From: Streptomyces platensis
Lineage (GTDB): Bacteria > Actinomycetota > Actinomycetes > Streptomycetales > Streptomycetaceae
Length of the DNA: 64,000 nucleotides
Assembly (NCBI RefSeq): GCF_008704855.1
Contig: NZ_CP023691.1
Location: 6,634,001 to 6,698,000, forward strand
Direction: 5' to 3'
Made by a program: the position numbers and the translations under genes. The first letter of the stretch is position 1. The number at the start of each line of letters is the position of its first letter. The notes below the pieces were generated by a model. The model searched no databases, was not told the origin of the DNA, and was given only the letters and a program-made list of their open reading frames with translations. This document shows, in pieces, positions 25,158-33,291 of this stretch.

Positions 25158-27449
25158 ATGCGGGTCGCCGTCATCGGCGGCGGGCCGGGCGGACTGTACG
25201 CCGCGGTGCTGCTCAAGCGCCTCGACCCCGCCCGTGAGATCACCGTATGGGAGCGCAACGCACCCGAGGACACCTTCGGCTTCGGCGTCGTGCTCTCCGA
25301 CGAGACCCTCGGCGGCATCGAGCACGCCGACCCGGAGGTCTACCGCGCCCTCCAGGCGGAGTTCGTCCGCTGGGACGACATCGACATCGTCCACCGGGGC
25401 CGCACCCTGACCTCCGGCGGACACGGCTTCGCGGCGCTCGGCCGGCGCCGGCTGCTGGCCGTGCTCCACCGGCGCTGCCGCGACCTCGGCATCGAGCTGC
25501 GTTTCCGCACCGAGGCCCCGCCCGCCGCCGAACTGGCCCGTGCCTACGACCTGGTGATCGCCGCCGACGGAGTGCACAGCGCCACCCGCACCGCGCACGC
25601 CGACGCCTTCCGCCCGCGGCTGACCACCCACCACTGCCGCTACATCTGGCTCGCCGCCGACTTCGCCTTCGACTCCTTCCGCTTCGAGATCGCGGAGACC
25701 GAGCACGGCGTCGTCCAGCTCCACGCCTACCCCTTCGACCGGCCGGAGGGCCCGGCGGACGGCGCCAGCACGGTCATCGTCGAGATGCGCGAGGAGGTCT
25801 GGCGGTCGGCCGGGCTCGACCGCTGCGACGAGCGCGAGTCGGCCGAGTGGTGCGCCAAGGTCTTCACCGACGCCCTGCGCGGCCGGCCGCTGCGCGGCAA
25901 CAACTCCAGCTGGACCGCCTTCCGTACGGTCGTCAACGACCGCTGGTCACACGGCAACACCGTGCTGCTCGGCGATGCCGCGCACACCGCGCACTTCTCC
26001 ATCGGCTCCGGCACCAAGCTCGCCGTCGAGGACGCCCTGGCGCTGGCGGCCTGTCTTGAGGAGCAGCCCGACACGGCCCGCGCGCTGGCCGCGTACGAGG
26101 AGGAGCGCCGCCCCGTCGTCGCCTCCACCCAGCGTGCGGCCCGCGCGAGCCTCGCCTGGTTCGAGGAGCTGGCCACCTATCTCGACCAGCCACCGCACCA
26201 GTTCGCCTTCAACCTCCTCACCCGCAGCCGCCGCGTCACCCATGACAATCTGCGGCTCCGCGACCCCGGATTCGTCGCGGCCGTCGAGGACGAGGCGGGC
26301 ACCCCGCCCGGCACCCCCCCGATGTTCCTGCCGTTCCGGCTGGGTGAGCTGACCCTGCGCAACCGCGTCGTGGTCTCCCCGATGGACATGTACTCCGCCG
26401 CGGACAACAACGGCACCCCCGGCGACTTCCACCTCGTCCACCTCGGCGCCCGCGCGCTGGGCGGGGCCGGACTGGTGATGACGGAGATGGTGTGCGTCAG
26501 CCCCGAGGGGCGGATCACGCCGGGCTGTACGGGGCTGTACGCGCCGGAGCACGAGACGGCCTGGCGCCGGGTCACCGACTTCGTGCACACCTCCGCCCCC
26601 GGCACCGCCATCGGCGTCCAGCTCGGCCACTCCGGCCGCAAGGGCTCCACCCGGCTGATGTGGGACGGCATCGACCAGCCGCTCCCGGAGGGCAACTGGC
26701 CCCTCGTGGCGCCCTCGGCGCTGCCCTACCGCCCGGGCGTCAACCAGACCCCGCACGCCCTGACCGAACCCGAACTCGCCACCCTCCGTGAGCAGTTCGT
26801 CCGCGCTGCCGAGTCCGCCGCCCGGGCCGGCTTCGACCTGCTCGAACTCCACTGCGCCCACGGCTATCTGCTCTCCGGCTTCCTTTCCCCGCTCACCAAC
26901 CACCGCACCGACGCCTACGGCGGCGATCTCACCGGCCGGCTGCGCTTCCCGCTGGAGGTCTTCGACGCGGTCCGTGCCGTCTGGCCGGCCGGACGCCCGA
27001 TGACGGTCCGGATCTCCGCGACCGACTGGGCGGATGGCGGCACCACCGCGGCGGACGCGGTGGCGATGGCGCAGGCCTTCGCCGCCCACGGCGCCGACGC
27101 CATCGATGTGTCCACCGGGCAGGTGGTGCCCGACGAGCGCCCCGACTTCGGCCGCTCCTACCAGACCCCGTTCGCCGACCGCATCCGCAACGCCCTCGGC
27201 GTGCCGGTCATCGCGGTCGGCGCCATCTCCTCCTGGGACGACGTCAACTCCCTGGTACTGGCCGGACGTACGGACCTGTGCGCGCTGGCCAGACCGCATC
27301 TGTACGACCCGCACTGGACCCTGCACGCCGCCGCCGAGCAGGGCTACGCGGGTCCTGGCGCGCCCTGGCCGCTGCCCTACCAGGCGGGCAGCCGCACTCC
27401 GCCCACCGGACGCCTGGACGCGCCGAAGCCCCGCCTCACGCTGCGGTGA
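25158..27449 (+). CDS. 2-aminobenzoyl-CoA monooxygenase/reductase-like fusion
   Basis: A 763-residue fusion. Residues 1-~385 form an aromatic FAD monooxygenase with GGGPGGLYAA at the N-terminus and LLGDAAHTAHFSIGSGTKLA later. Residues ~395-760 form an old-yellow-enzyme FMN barrel beginning LPFRLGELTLRNRVVVSP, with ELHCAHGYLLSGFLSP. This architecture is that of 2-aminobenzoyl-CoA monooxygenase/reductase, which hydroxylates and reduces anthraniloyl-CoA; related annotations call it salicylyl-CoA 5-hydroxylase. The nearby CoA ligase, PaaX regulator and acyl-CoA dehydrogenase fit a CoA-dependent aromatic acid pathway. The exact substrate (2-aminobenzoate or salicylate) is not settled by sequence. 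Confidence 0.9.
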   Translation: MRVAVIGGGPGGLYAAVLLKRLDPAREITVWERNAPEDTFGFGVVLSDETLGGIEHADPEVYRALQAEFVRWDDIDIVHRGRTLTSGGHGFAALGRRRLLAVLHRRCRDLGIELRFRTEAPPAAELARAYDLVIAADGVHSATRTAHADAFRPRLTTHHCRYIWLAADFAFDSFRFEIAETEHGVVQLHAYPFDRPEGPADGASTVIVEMREEVWRSAGLDRCDERESAEWCAKVFTDALRGRPLRGNNSSWTAFRTVVNDRWSHGNTVLLGDAAHTAHFSIGSGTKLAVEDALALAACLEEQPDTARALAAYEEERRPVVASTQRAARASLAWFEELATYLDQPPHQFAFNLLTRSRRVTHDNLRLRDPGFVAAVEDEAGTPPGTPPMFLPFRLGELTLRNRVVVSPMDMYSAADNNGTPGDFHLVHLGARALGGAGLVMTEMVCVSPEGRITPGCTGLYAPEHETAWRRVTDFVHTSAPGTAIGVQLGHSGRKGSTRLMWDGIDQPLPEGNWPLVAPSALPYRPGVNQTPHALTEPELATLREQFVRAAESAARAGFDLLELHCAHGYLLSGFLSPLTNHRTDAYGGDLTGRLRFPLEVFDAVRAVWPAGRPMTVRISATDWADGGTTAADAVAMAQAFAAHGADAIDVSTGQVVPDERPDFGRSYQTPFADRIRNALGVPVIAVGAISSWDDVNSLVLAGRTDLCALARPHLYDPHWTLHAAAEQGYAGPGAPWPLPYQAGSRTPPTGRLDAPKPRLTLR

Positions 27450-27557
27450 CGGGGAGGCACGGGCAGCGGGGCGGGGCCGATGGCGGGGCCGGTCCGGAAG
27501 GACGTCGGCGGGCCGGGCGGGCCGGCGGAGCACGCAGTCAGCGGACCGGCGGGCCGG

Positions 27558-28535
27558 TCAGGGCGTCGGTACGCAGCTGACCTGCGCCGAGACGACCGGC
27601 TGGCCGTGCTGTTCGACGGCGACCTCGACCTGGTGGCGGTCGTCGTCGCCCCGGCCGGTGGTGCGCGCCTGCACCCAGGTCGGCGCGTCGAGTTCGGCGT
27701 AGCGCGAGAAGGAGCACTCCATCGAGACCGGCAGCGTGACGCCGGGCGTGGCGGCCTGCGCGGCCTGCCGGGCGGCCTCGACCATCAGCATGCCGGGGGC
27801 GTGGTCCACGGGGTGGTCGAAGAGAACCGGGTGCGAGGTGTCCACCCGCAGTTGCCAGCGGTCGGGGCGGTCGGTGGGGGAGAGCACCACATCGCGGTCG
27901 TGTTCCCGGGCGACCAGCTGCGGGCTCACGGCCTCGGGCAGCGGAAGTGTCCGGGAGTTGGCGAGCGCCAGATCGCCGTATTCGCCGCGCAGCCGTCGGT
28001 AGACGGCCGGGCTGTGACAGGAGTAGTCGAGCGTCGCGGAGGCCAGCTCGGCGCCGTCGCACCGGATCTGGAACTCCTGGAGGGCGCTGACCAGCCGCTT
28101 GCCACGGTGGACCATGTCGCGGTCGGTGATGTGCAGTTCGATCTCGGCGGGGTGCTGCGCGGTGCGCAGTGCCTGCGGCGCGAGGTCGTAGCGGACCCGC
28201 TGCCAGATGATCGGGTGGTCGAGCGGCACCCGGTGCGCGACATGGCTCAGTAATATCCCGGCCTGCCGCACCGTCTCTATCAGCAGGATCGGGTCGTGCA
28301 TCCCGTGGAGCGGCCCGTAGAAGGTGTGGGCGCGCGGCCACTGGGCGCTGACCACCCAGGTGTCCGCGCCGCCTTGCCGCCAGTTCGTCAGGAACACCTC
28401 GGACAACGCGTTGCGGTGGACATACTCACGCGGCACGGTCGTGGTGAGCGACGACGGTCGGATTCCGTCGGCGGACTCGCCTCCGACTTCGTGGCGCTGA
28501 TCGCGCAAGTACGGCGTGAGCGTGGCGCTGGCCAT
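27558..28535 (-). CDS. AfsA/ScbA-family gamma-butyrolactone synthase
   Basis: A 325-residue AfsA homologue with two AfsA hotdog-like halves. Conserved segments include VHRNALSEVFLT at the N-terminus, and DPILLIETVRQAGILLSH and DHAPGMLMVEAARQAAQAA, repeated in each half. AfsA enzymes join a beta-ketoacyl group to dihydroxyacetone phosphate, the key step in GBL signal synthesis. It is transcribed left from a 148-nt gap that holds a near-perfect ARE, directly downstream of the TetR receptor gene. A reductase and a HAD phosphatase nearby could supply the later steps. The acyl chain, and hence the signal, cannot be predicted. Confidence 0.93.
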   Translation of the reverse strand: MASATLTPYLRDQRHEVGGESADGIRPSSLTTTVPREYVHRNALSEVFLTNWRQGGADTWVVSAQWPRAHTFYGPLHGMHDPILLIETVRQAGILLSHVAHRVPLDHPIIWQRVRYDLAPQALRTAQHPAEIELHITDRDMVHRGKRLVSALQEFQIRCDGAELASATLDYSCHSPAVYRRLRGEYGDLALANSRTLPLPEAVSPQLVAREHDRDVVLSPTDRPDRWQLRVDTSHPVLFDHPVDHAPGMLMVEAARQAAQAATPGVTLPVSMECSFSRYAELDAPTWVQARTTGRGDDDRHQVEVAVEQHGQPVVSAQVSCVPTP

Positions 28536-28608
28536 AGGTGGTTCCTTTCTGTGGTGCGGCTCTCAGCGCCCTGACGGGCTGAGGCTTGGTCATGGCCCAA
28601 ACACACTA

Positions 28609-28632
28609 AGATACGGACCATGTGGTTTGTTT
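28609..28632 (-). promoter_or_regulatory. ARE operator 1 (afsA homologue promoter)
   Basis: AGATACGGACC ATG TGGTTTGTTT fits the ArpA-type autoregulatory element pattern as I remember it at 17 of 18 defined positions. On the minus strand it covers the spacer of a possible promoter, TGGAAA-N17-TATCTT, about 75 nt before the afsA-like start. Receptor binding here would repress signal synthesis. Confidence 0.75.
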
Positions 28633-28683
28633 TCCAGAGCCGGGGCGGAGCCGTCAGCTCCGCCCGGGCGGTGGCCCGGGGCG

Positions 28684-29301
28684 TCAGACCGGGATGGTGA
28701 CGCAGCGGCCGTGCGGATCCAGATGACTCAGCGCACCGGGCGACGCGAGACCCGGAAGCGTGTGCTTCCACAGGGCCGTGACCCGCTCCGGGAGATCGGC
28801 GCGGTTGGTCGCGGCGCGCGAGAACAACTGCACGCCCATGTACGCGGCGACGAAGAACTCGGCCGCCCGGTCCGGTGCCACACCGGGCAGTAATTCCCCG
28901 TTGTCCCGGGCCTCGGTGAACATCGTGGTGATGATGTCGGTCCACGCCTGGTACGGCACCAGCGGATCCTCGCTGAAGGTCGTCTCCACCGCGATCCGCG
29001 TGCCGGCCTGGAGCAACGGGTCGCTCCGCAGGGCCAGTGCCACCTGGTGGGTGAAGTCGATCGCGTCCTGGAGCCGGGACTCACTGACTTGTGGCAGAAA
29101 CGGATCGGTCTGCTCCGTTATGACCGCGCGGGCCAGTGCGTCCTTGGACGTGAAGTGGAAGTACACCGCTCCCTTGGTGACCCCGGCGCGCTGGATGATC
29201 TCGGCCATCGTGGCGGCCTGGTACCCGCGGGTGCCGATGACATGAGCCGCTGCTTCGAGGACGGCGCGTCGGGTGCGCACTGCGCGTTCCTGCTTGACCA
29301 C
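28684..29301 (-). CDS. Gamma-butyrolactone receptor, TetR family (ArpA/ScbR-like)
   Basis: A 205-residue TetR repressor. The HTH is at residues ~26-50 (TMAEIIQRAGVTKGAVYFHF), with the GAVYFHFTSKDALA segment typical of GBL receptors. P116 and W120 (VPYQAW) reproduce the Pro-x3-Trp spacing of ArpA P115/W119, where the Trp contacts ligand, so a true ligand-binding receptor is likely. Its gene lies immediately upstream of the afsA homologue on the same strand and is divergent from the reductase gene. An ARE-like site lies ~90 nt upstream of the ATG, implying autoregulation. Confidence 0.9.
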   Translation of the reverse strand: MVKQERAVRTRRAVLEAAAHVIGTRGYQAATMAEIIQRAGVTKGAVYFHFTSKDALARAVITEQTDPFLPQVSESRLQDAIDFTHQVALALRSDPLLQAGTRIAVETTFSEDPLVPYQAWTDIITTMFTEARDNGELLPGVAPDRAAEFFVAAYMGVQLFSRAATNRADLPERVTALWKHTLPGLASPGALSHLDPHGRCVTIPV

Positions 29302-29381
29302 CGATCATCCTCCGTATGCTCTCTTGGAGTTGTTGTGCCTGAGTGCGACCCGCTGCCCGTGGCCGCGCAGTCTATTTCCGC

Positions 29382-29412
29382 ATCATAAAGAAGCCAACCA
29401 TGCGGTATTGAA
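29382..29412 (-). promoter_or_regulatory. ARE-like operator 2 with -10 for the receptor gene
   Basis: An ARE-like site at 29389-29412 matches 13 of 18 defined positions and is strong in the left half. Its 13-base core CCAACCATGCGGT is identical to that in operator 3. On the minus strand a good -10, TATGAT (29382-29387), adjoins it, 81 nt before the receptor ATG. The site sits in the divergent gap (29302-29507), so it may also affect the reductase gene. Confidence 0.6.
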
Positions 29413-29507
29413 TTTGCGCCCGGTCCGGAGGCGGGCCTCTCTGACGTGAACCGGTGCCGTCCTCGGGGGCGGCGCCATCGAGTGCCACGAGCGCGAGGAG
29501 CTGTCCG

Positions 29508-30536
29508 ATGTCCCCCACCGTCGTCCCCGCCATACCCGCCGTGCACCGCGAGGTCCGGCTCGCCTCCCAGGTCGAAGGCGAGCTGACGGCACGCCACTTC
29601 ACGATCGCCGAGGTCCCCGTGCCCGAGCCGCGCGCGGGGGAGGTGCTGGTGCGCAACCGCGTGATGGCGGTGACCGCGGTGATGCGGTCGCAGATGACCG
29701 GAATCCGGCTGCCGATGCCCTCATTCGTACCGGGCAAGGCGCTGTGGGGAGCGGCGGTCGGCGAGGTGGTGGCGGCGCCCGGAGGCGGCTTCACCCCCGG
29801 CGAACTGGTTCATCACCCCTGCGGATGGCGGGAGTTCGCGGTGGTCGACGAGTCGCGCGTACGGAGCCTCGGCCCGGACGCGCTGCCGACCGCCGCCGCG
29901 CATCTGTCGCAGGGCGCGACCGCCTGGGGTGCCTTGCGCCGGGCCGCCGAGGTCAGGCCGGGGGACACCGTGTTCATCAGTGGTGCGGCGGGCGGCGTGG
30001 GCAGCATGGCCGGGCAGCTCGCGCGGCGGCTGGGAGCCGGGCGGGTGGTCGGCAGCACCGGCTCGGAGCGCAAGGCCGCGCGGCTGCGCGCCGAGCTGGG
30101 CTACGACGACACGGTCGTGCGCGGTGCCGGGCCGATCGAGCGGCAGCTGCGGCGGGCCGCGCCGGGCGGTATCGATGTGCTGCTGGACACCGTGGGCGGC
30201 GAACAGCTGACGGCGGCGCTCGCGGTGGCCCGCCCCGATGCGCGGTTCGTGCTGGTCGGCGCGCTCTCCAGCCAGTTGGGCGGGGACCGCGGCGAAATTG
30301 CCCCGGTGGAGCTGGACCCGGGGCTGATCATCACCCGGCGGGTGACCCTGCGCGGGTTCGGGCTGTATGCCCATCCGGACCTGCCGCAGGAGTGGACGAA
30401 GGAGTTCGGCCAGGGCCTGCGGGAGGGCACGCTGGTCTTCCCGCATGCCCTTCTGAAGGGTATCGAGCAGGCGCCGCAGGCGCTGCGCGAACTGACGCAG
30501 GGTCGTCATATCGGGGCCGTGCTGGTCGAGTTGTGA
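29508..30536 (+). CDS. NADP-dependent medium-chain oxidoreductase (candidate butenolide reductase)
   Basis: A 342-residue zinc-free MDR protein of the leukotriene B4 dehydrogenase/CurA double-bond reductase type. The nucleotide-binding motif is ISGAAGGVGSMAGQLA near residue 160, followed by VVGSTGSERK; Cys/His zinc ligands are absent. Such enzymes reduce C=C bonds conjugated to carbonyls. In GBL biosynthesis a butenolide phosphate double bond must be reduced, so this gene, divergent from the receptor, is a good candidate for that step. GAGGAG precedes ATG 29508. The role is inferred from context, not homology to a named GBL reductase. Confidence 0.8.
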   Translation: MSPTVVPAIPAVHREVRLASQVEGELTARHFTIAEVPVPEPRAGEVLVRNRVMAVTAVMRSQMTGIRLPMPSFVPGKALWGAAVGEVVAAPGGGFTPGELVHHPCGWREFAVVDESRVRSLGPDALPTAAAHLSQGATAWGALRRAAEVRPGDTVFISGAAGGVGSMAGQLARRLGAGRVVGSTGSERKAARLRAELGYDDTVVRGAGPIERQLRRAAPGGIDVLLDTVGGEQLTAALAVARPDARFVLVGALSSQLGGDRGEIAPVELDPGLIITRRVTLRGFGLYAHPDLPQEWTKEFGQGLREGTLVFPHALLKGIEQAPQALRELTQGRHIGAVLVEL

Positions 30537-30568
30537 GGCCGGGGCATGCGGAACGGGGCGGGCCGGGG

Positions 30569-31201
30569 TCAGCCGGCCGCCGGAAGCTGCGCCGGAGCCG
30601 GGACGGCGGCCGGGATCCGGCCCGGTGCGGCCGGCAGCAGCGCCCACAGGTCGACGATGCCCTCGTGGTCCCACCACGTCCCGTCCTCACTGCCCAGATG
30701 CAGCAGACCGACCACGATCGAGGTCAACAGCTGGGCCGTACGCCGCGGTTCGGTGTCCGTCGCATGCGGCCCGGCCGGCCCGCCGGTCCCACAGGTCACC
30801 GCTTTGTCGAGAAACAGCGCATACCAGCGCTGCTCCAGGGCGTAGATACCGAGCCCCGGCGCGGTCTCCGGCCGCAGCTGCAAGCCGGCGCGGAGCACCG
30901 CGTCCGACTCCACCCGGCCGAACAGCGCGGTGGTGAAGTCCCGTACGGCGATGGTCAGTGGCTGCGTCGAGCGGGTGAAGGTGTCCTCGAGCTCCTGTAG
31001 GGCCTCCAGCGCCGCGTCCCGTACCGCGAGCGTGAGGTCGTCCTTCGACGTGAAGTGGAAGTAGAGCGCTCCCTTGCTCAGCCGGGCCCGCCGGCTGATC
31101 TCGACCATGCCCGCTGCGGGAACCCCCTTCTCCAGGAAGGTCTCTGCGGCCGAGCGGATGAGTGCCTGGCGGCTCTGGATGGCGCGATGCTGGGTGGGCA
31201 C
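30569..31201 (-). CDS. Second TetR regulator, ScbR/pseudo-receptor-like
   Basis: A 210-residue TetR protein whose DNA-binding part (residues 31-60: GMVEISRRARLSKGALYFHF then TSKDDL) is close to GBL receptors and to the first TetR here. The Pro-x3-Trp ligand signature is not at the expected position; the nearest Trp is W126 (LEQRWYALF). It may therefore be a pseudo-receptor answering another ligand. A Pro/Ala-rich tail ends the protein. ARE-like operator 3 lies 51 nt before its ATG with a TAGACT -10. It is convergent with the reductase and divergent from the HAD gene. Confidence 0.85.
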   Translation of the reverse strand: MPTQHRAIQSRQALIRSAAETFLEKGVPAAGMVEISRRARLSKGALYFHFTSKDDLTLAVRDAALEALQELEDTFTRSTQPLTIAVRDFTTALFGRVESDAVLRAGLQLRPETAPGLGIYALEQRWYALFLDKAVTCGTGGPAGPHATDTEPRRTAQLLTSIVVGLLHLGSEDGTWWDHEGIVDLWALLPAAPGRIPAAVPAPAQLPAAG

Positions 31202-31243
31202 GGTGTCCGTCCCGTCTCTAGTACGGCTGCGAGCTCATTGCAG

Positions 31244-31275
31244 TCTACATAGAAAACCAACCATGCGGTTCGATA
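31244..31275 (-). promoter_or_regulatory. ARE-like operator 3 for the second TetR gene
   Basis: The ARE-like site at 31252-31275 matches 14 of 18 defined positions (core AACCAACCATGCGGTT). On the minus strand it runs into TAGACT (31244-31249), a plausible -10, about 43 nt before the ATG. Confidence 0.6.
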
Positions 31276-31427
31276 TGCTTCACCGGATTGGCCGGAACTA
31301 GCGGGCTCTGACGCGAAGGTGACGATCTTTCGCTCGATCCGGCGCTCGGCGCCTCCCGGGGGGCATGCGCTCCCAGTCTGGCTGCGCAAAGGGGTGTTGT
31401 CGACCCGTCAGGGGACACGGGGATGCA

Positions 31428-31456
31428 TTGACAAACAGCGCAGGCGGTTTTTAAAT
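31428..31456 (+). promoter_or_regulatory. Promoter with embedded ARE-like operator 4 (HAD gene)
   Basis: TTGACA (31428-31433), a 17-bp spacer and TTAAAT (31451-31456) make a strong vegetative-type promoter. An ARE-like site (31431-31454; ACAAAC at the left, CGGTTTTT at the right) matches 14 of 18 defined positions and covers the spacer and part of both hexamers. It drives the HAD gene with a ~190-nt leader. The rest of the gap 31202-31652 shows nothing else I can support. Confidence 0.65.
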
Positions 31457-31652
31457 CTCCGAAGGCGGTAAACGGGACGTTCCCTTCCGATGCGCCGCCT
31501 CGACGGTTGCGTGCCGCCCCGGACGGCGGTGCGCCATGGCGAGACCGCCGCTGCCGAAACCAGTCATCGACCGCAGGCCGCCCCATCAGCCGAGCCAGCA
31601 ACGTCACCCGAGCCCCTGCACCCCCCATCGCAATCCGGAAAGGTCTCCAGCC

Positions 31653-32417
31653 ATGCGCGTAGCAACGGAAGTCGGCGAACGTCCCGTAAGAGGTGTACGG
31701 GGCGCCGGAGGTGAGACGATCCGGGCCGCCGTCTTCGACCTGGACGGAACCCTCGCCAACACCCTCCCCGCGATCAGCAAACTGCTGATCAAGGTGGCTT
31801 CGGAGCAGGGATGTTCGGTGACCGCACGGCAGGCGGCCGCCGCGATCGGCAAGCCTCCCGGCCCCGCCTTCGGCCGGCTGCTGGGCAGGCCTGAGGACGA
31901 CAGCCGGGTGCAGGCGGCGATCTCCCGCTACCGCGAACTGTTCGCCTACGAAGTGCTGTGCCTGGGGCCGCAGCTGCTCTTCCCGGGCGTGACCGCGGGG
32001 CTGTCCGCACTGCGCGCCCACGGGGTCGAGCTGGCCGTCGCCACGTCCAAGACCACCCGCAGCGCGGAGGCGCTGCTCGACGTCATGGGCATCCGCGACC
32101 TGGTCGGCCCGGTCATCGGCCAGGACATGGTCCGGCGCGGCAAACCGCACCCGGAGATGGTGCTGCGGGCGGCCGGCCGGCTCGGTGTCGCGGCCTGGCA
32201 GAGCGCGTATGTGGGGGACACGGTGGGGGACATGAGGATGGCGGTCACCGCGCGCATGGAGCCGGTCGCGGTGACCTACGGGGTCGGCACGTTCGGCGAG
32301 CTCGCCGGGGTCGCCGGCACCCGGATGTGCGGCTCCTTCAAGGACGTGGTCTCCGTGATCGCCGCCGCCCGGCCGCGCTCGGGCGTCAAGGTGGGGGCCC
32401 AGCCGCGGCGCCGCTGA
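31653..32417 (+). CDS. HAD-family phosphatase (candidate GBL-phosphate phosphatase)
   Basis: A 254-residue HAD hydrolase. The nucleophile motif is FDLDGTLAN (D29 nucleophile, D31 acid/base), motif II is VATSKT, motif III Lys is in RRGKPHPEMV, and motif IV is VGDTVGDMRMA. A helical cap separates motifs I and II. It is similar in type to phosphoglycolate/pyrophosphatase HADs, but the location beside an afsA homologue and an ARE-bearing promoter suggests removal of phosphate from the butanolide or butenolide intermediate. HAD phosphatase MmfP in the furan signal pathway is a precedent. ATG 31653 follows GGAAAGG. Confidence 0.85.
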   Translation: MRVATEVGERPVRGVRGAGGETIRAAVFDLDGTLANTLPAISKLLIKVASEQGCSVTARQAAAAIGKPPGPAFGRLLGRPEDDSRVQAAISRYRELFAYEVLCLGPQLLFPGVTAGLSALRAHGVELAVATSKTTRSAEALLDVMGIRDLVGPVIGQDMVRRGKPHPEMVLRAAGRLGVAAWQSAYVGDTVGDMRMAVTARMEPVAVTYGVGTFGELAGVAGTRMCGSFKDVVSVIAAARPRSGVKVGAQPRRR

Positions 32418-32435
32418 GGCCGGTGCGCGGGGCCG

Positions 32436-33287
32436 CTACGCCCCGGTCATCGCCTCGTGCGCGTAGGGGGCCCCGGCGTCCCGGAGTTTGGCGTGCAGCC
32501 GGCCGAACACGTCCGCCGCGCGGCCGCCCGGCCAGTCCTCAGGCAGGAGGGGAGAGGGCAGTCCGGGATCCGCGTACGGCAGCCGGCGCCAGGCGTCCAG
32601 TGCCAGCAGATAGTCGCGGTAGGCCGCTTCGGGGGGCACCGAGCGGCGCCGCGACCAGCGCTGGAGGACCGGCTCCTGCGCGTCGAGGAAGGCGCGGTGC
32701 TGGGCGGCGATGGCGTCCAGGTCCCACCAGCGGGCGACCGCGTCGGCCGTGGGGGCGAAGCCGGCGTGCGTACCGGTGAACAGGTCGACGTACGGGTCCA
32801 GTTGCAGCCGCTCCAGGGTGTGCCGGGTCTCCTCGTAGAGCTGTGCGGGGGCGATCCACACACCCGGCGCGGCGGTGCCGAAGCCGAGCCGGGCCAGCCG
32901 GGAGCGCAGCAGATGGCGCTTGTGCCGCTCCTCCTCGGGGACGGAGAAGACGGCCAGTACCCAGCCGTCGGACAGCCGCGCGGCCGGCCGGCCGAAGATC
33001 CGGCGGTCGCCGTCGTCCAGCAGCTGGCGGGCCGCGTCGGACAGCCCGTACGCGGCGGCGCCGGTGGCTGTCCGGGCGGGGGTCAGCAGCTCCCGCCGCT
33101 TGAGCCGGGAGACCGCGGAGCGCACCGACGGCGGATCGACCCCGAGCGCACCGAGCAGCCGGATCAGGGCGGCCACCGGCACCGGGGCGGCCGGGCCGCC
33201 CGGGGCGCCGGGCTCGCCACGTCCGTAGGCGCCGTAGAACGTGACGATCAGGGACCGTGGGGTGCGCTGCGTGTGCGGGTCGTTCAC
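32436..33287 (-). CDS. PaaX-family transcriptional repressor
   Basis: A 283-residue PaaX-like regulator. An N-terminal winged helix (RSLIVTFYGAYGR, then SVRSAVSRLKRRELL) is followed by the PaaX central domain (SDGWVLAVFSVPEEERHKRH) and a C-terminal helical domain. PaaX proteins sense aryl-CoA thioesters and repress aromatic acid catabolic genes. It starts 4 nt after the CoA ligase stop on the same strand, so ligase and paaX form an operon. TGAC-N4-GTCA palindromes upstream of the two halves of the locus are its candidate operators. Confidence 0.9.
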   Translation of the reverse strand: MNDPHTQRTPRSLIVTFYGAYGRGEPGAPGGPAAPVPVAALIRLLGALGVDPPSVRSAVSRLKRRELLTPARTATGAAAYGLSDAARQLLDDGDRRIFGRPAARLSDGWVLAVFSVPEEERHKRHLLRSRLARLGFGTAAPGVWIAPAQLYEETRHTLERLQLDPYVDLFTGTHAGFAPTADAVARWWDLDAIAAQHRAFLDAQEPVLQRWSRRRSVPPEAAYRDYLLALDAWRRLPYADPGLPSPLLPEDWPGGRAADVFGRLHAKLRDAGAPYAHEAMTGA

Positions 33288-33291
33288 CGGG

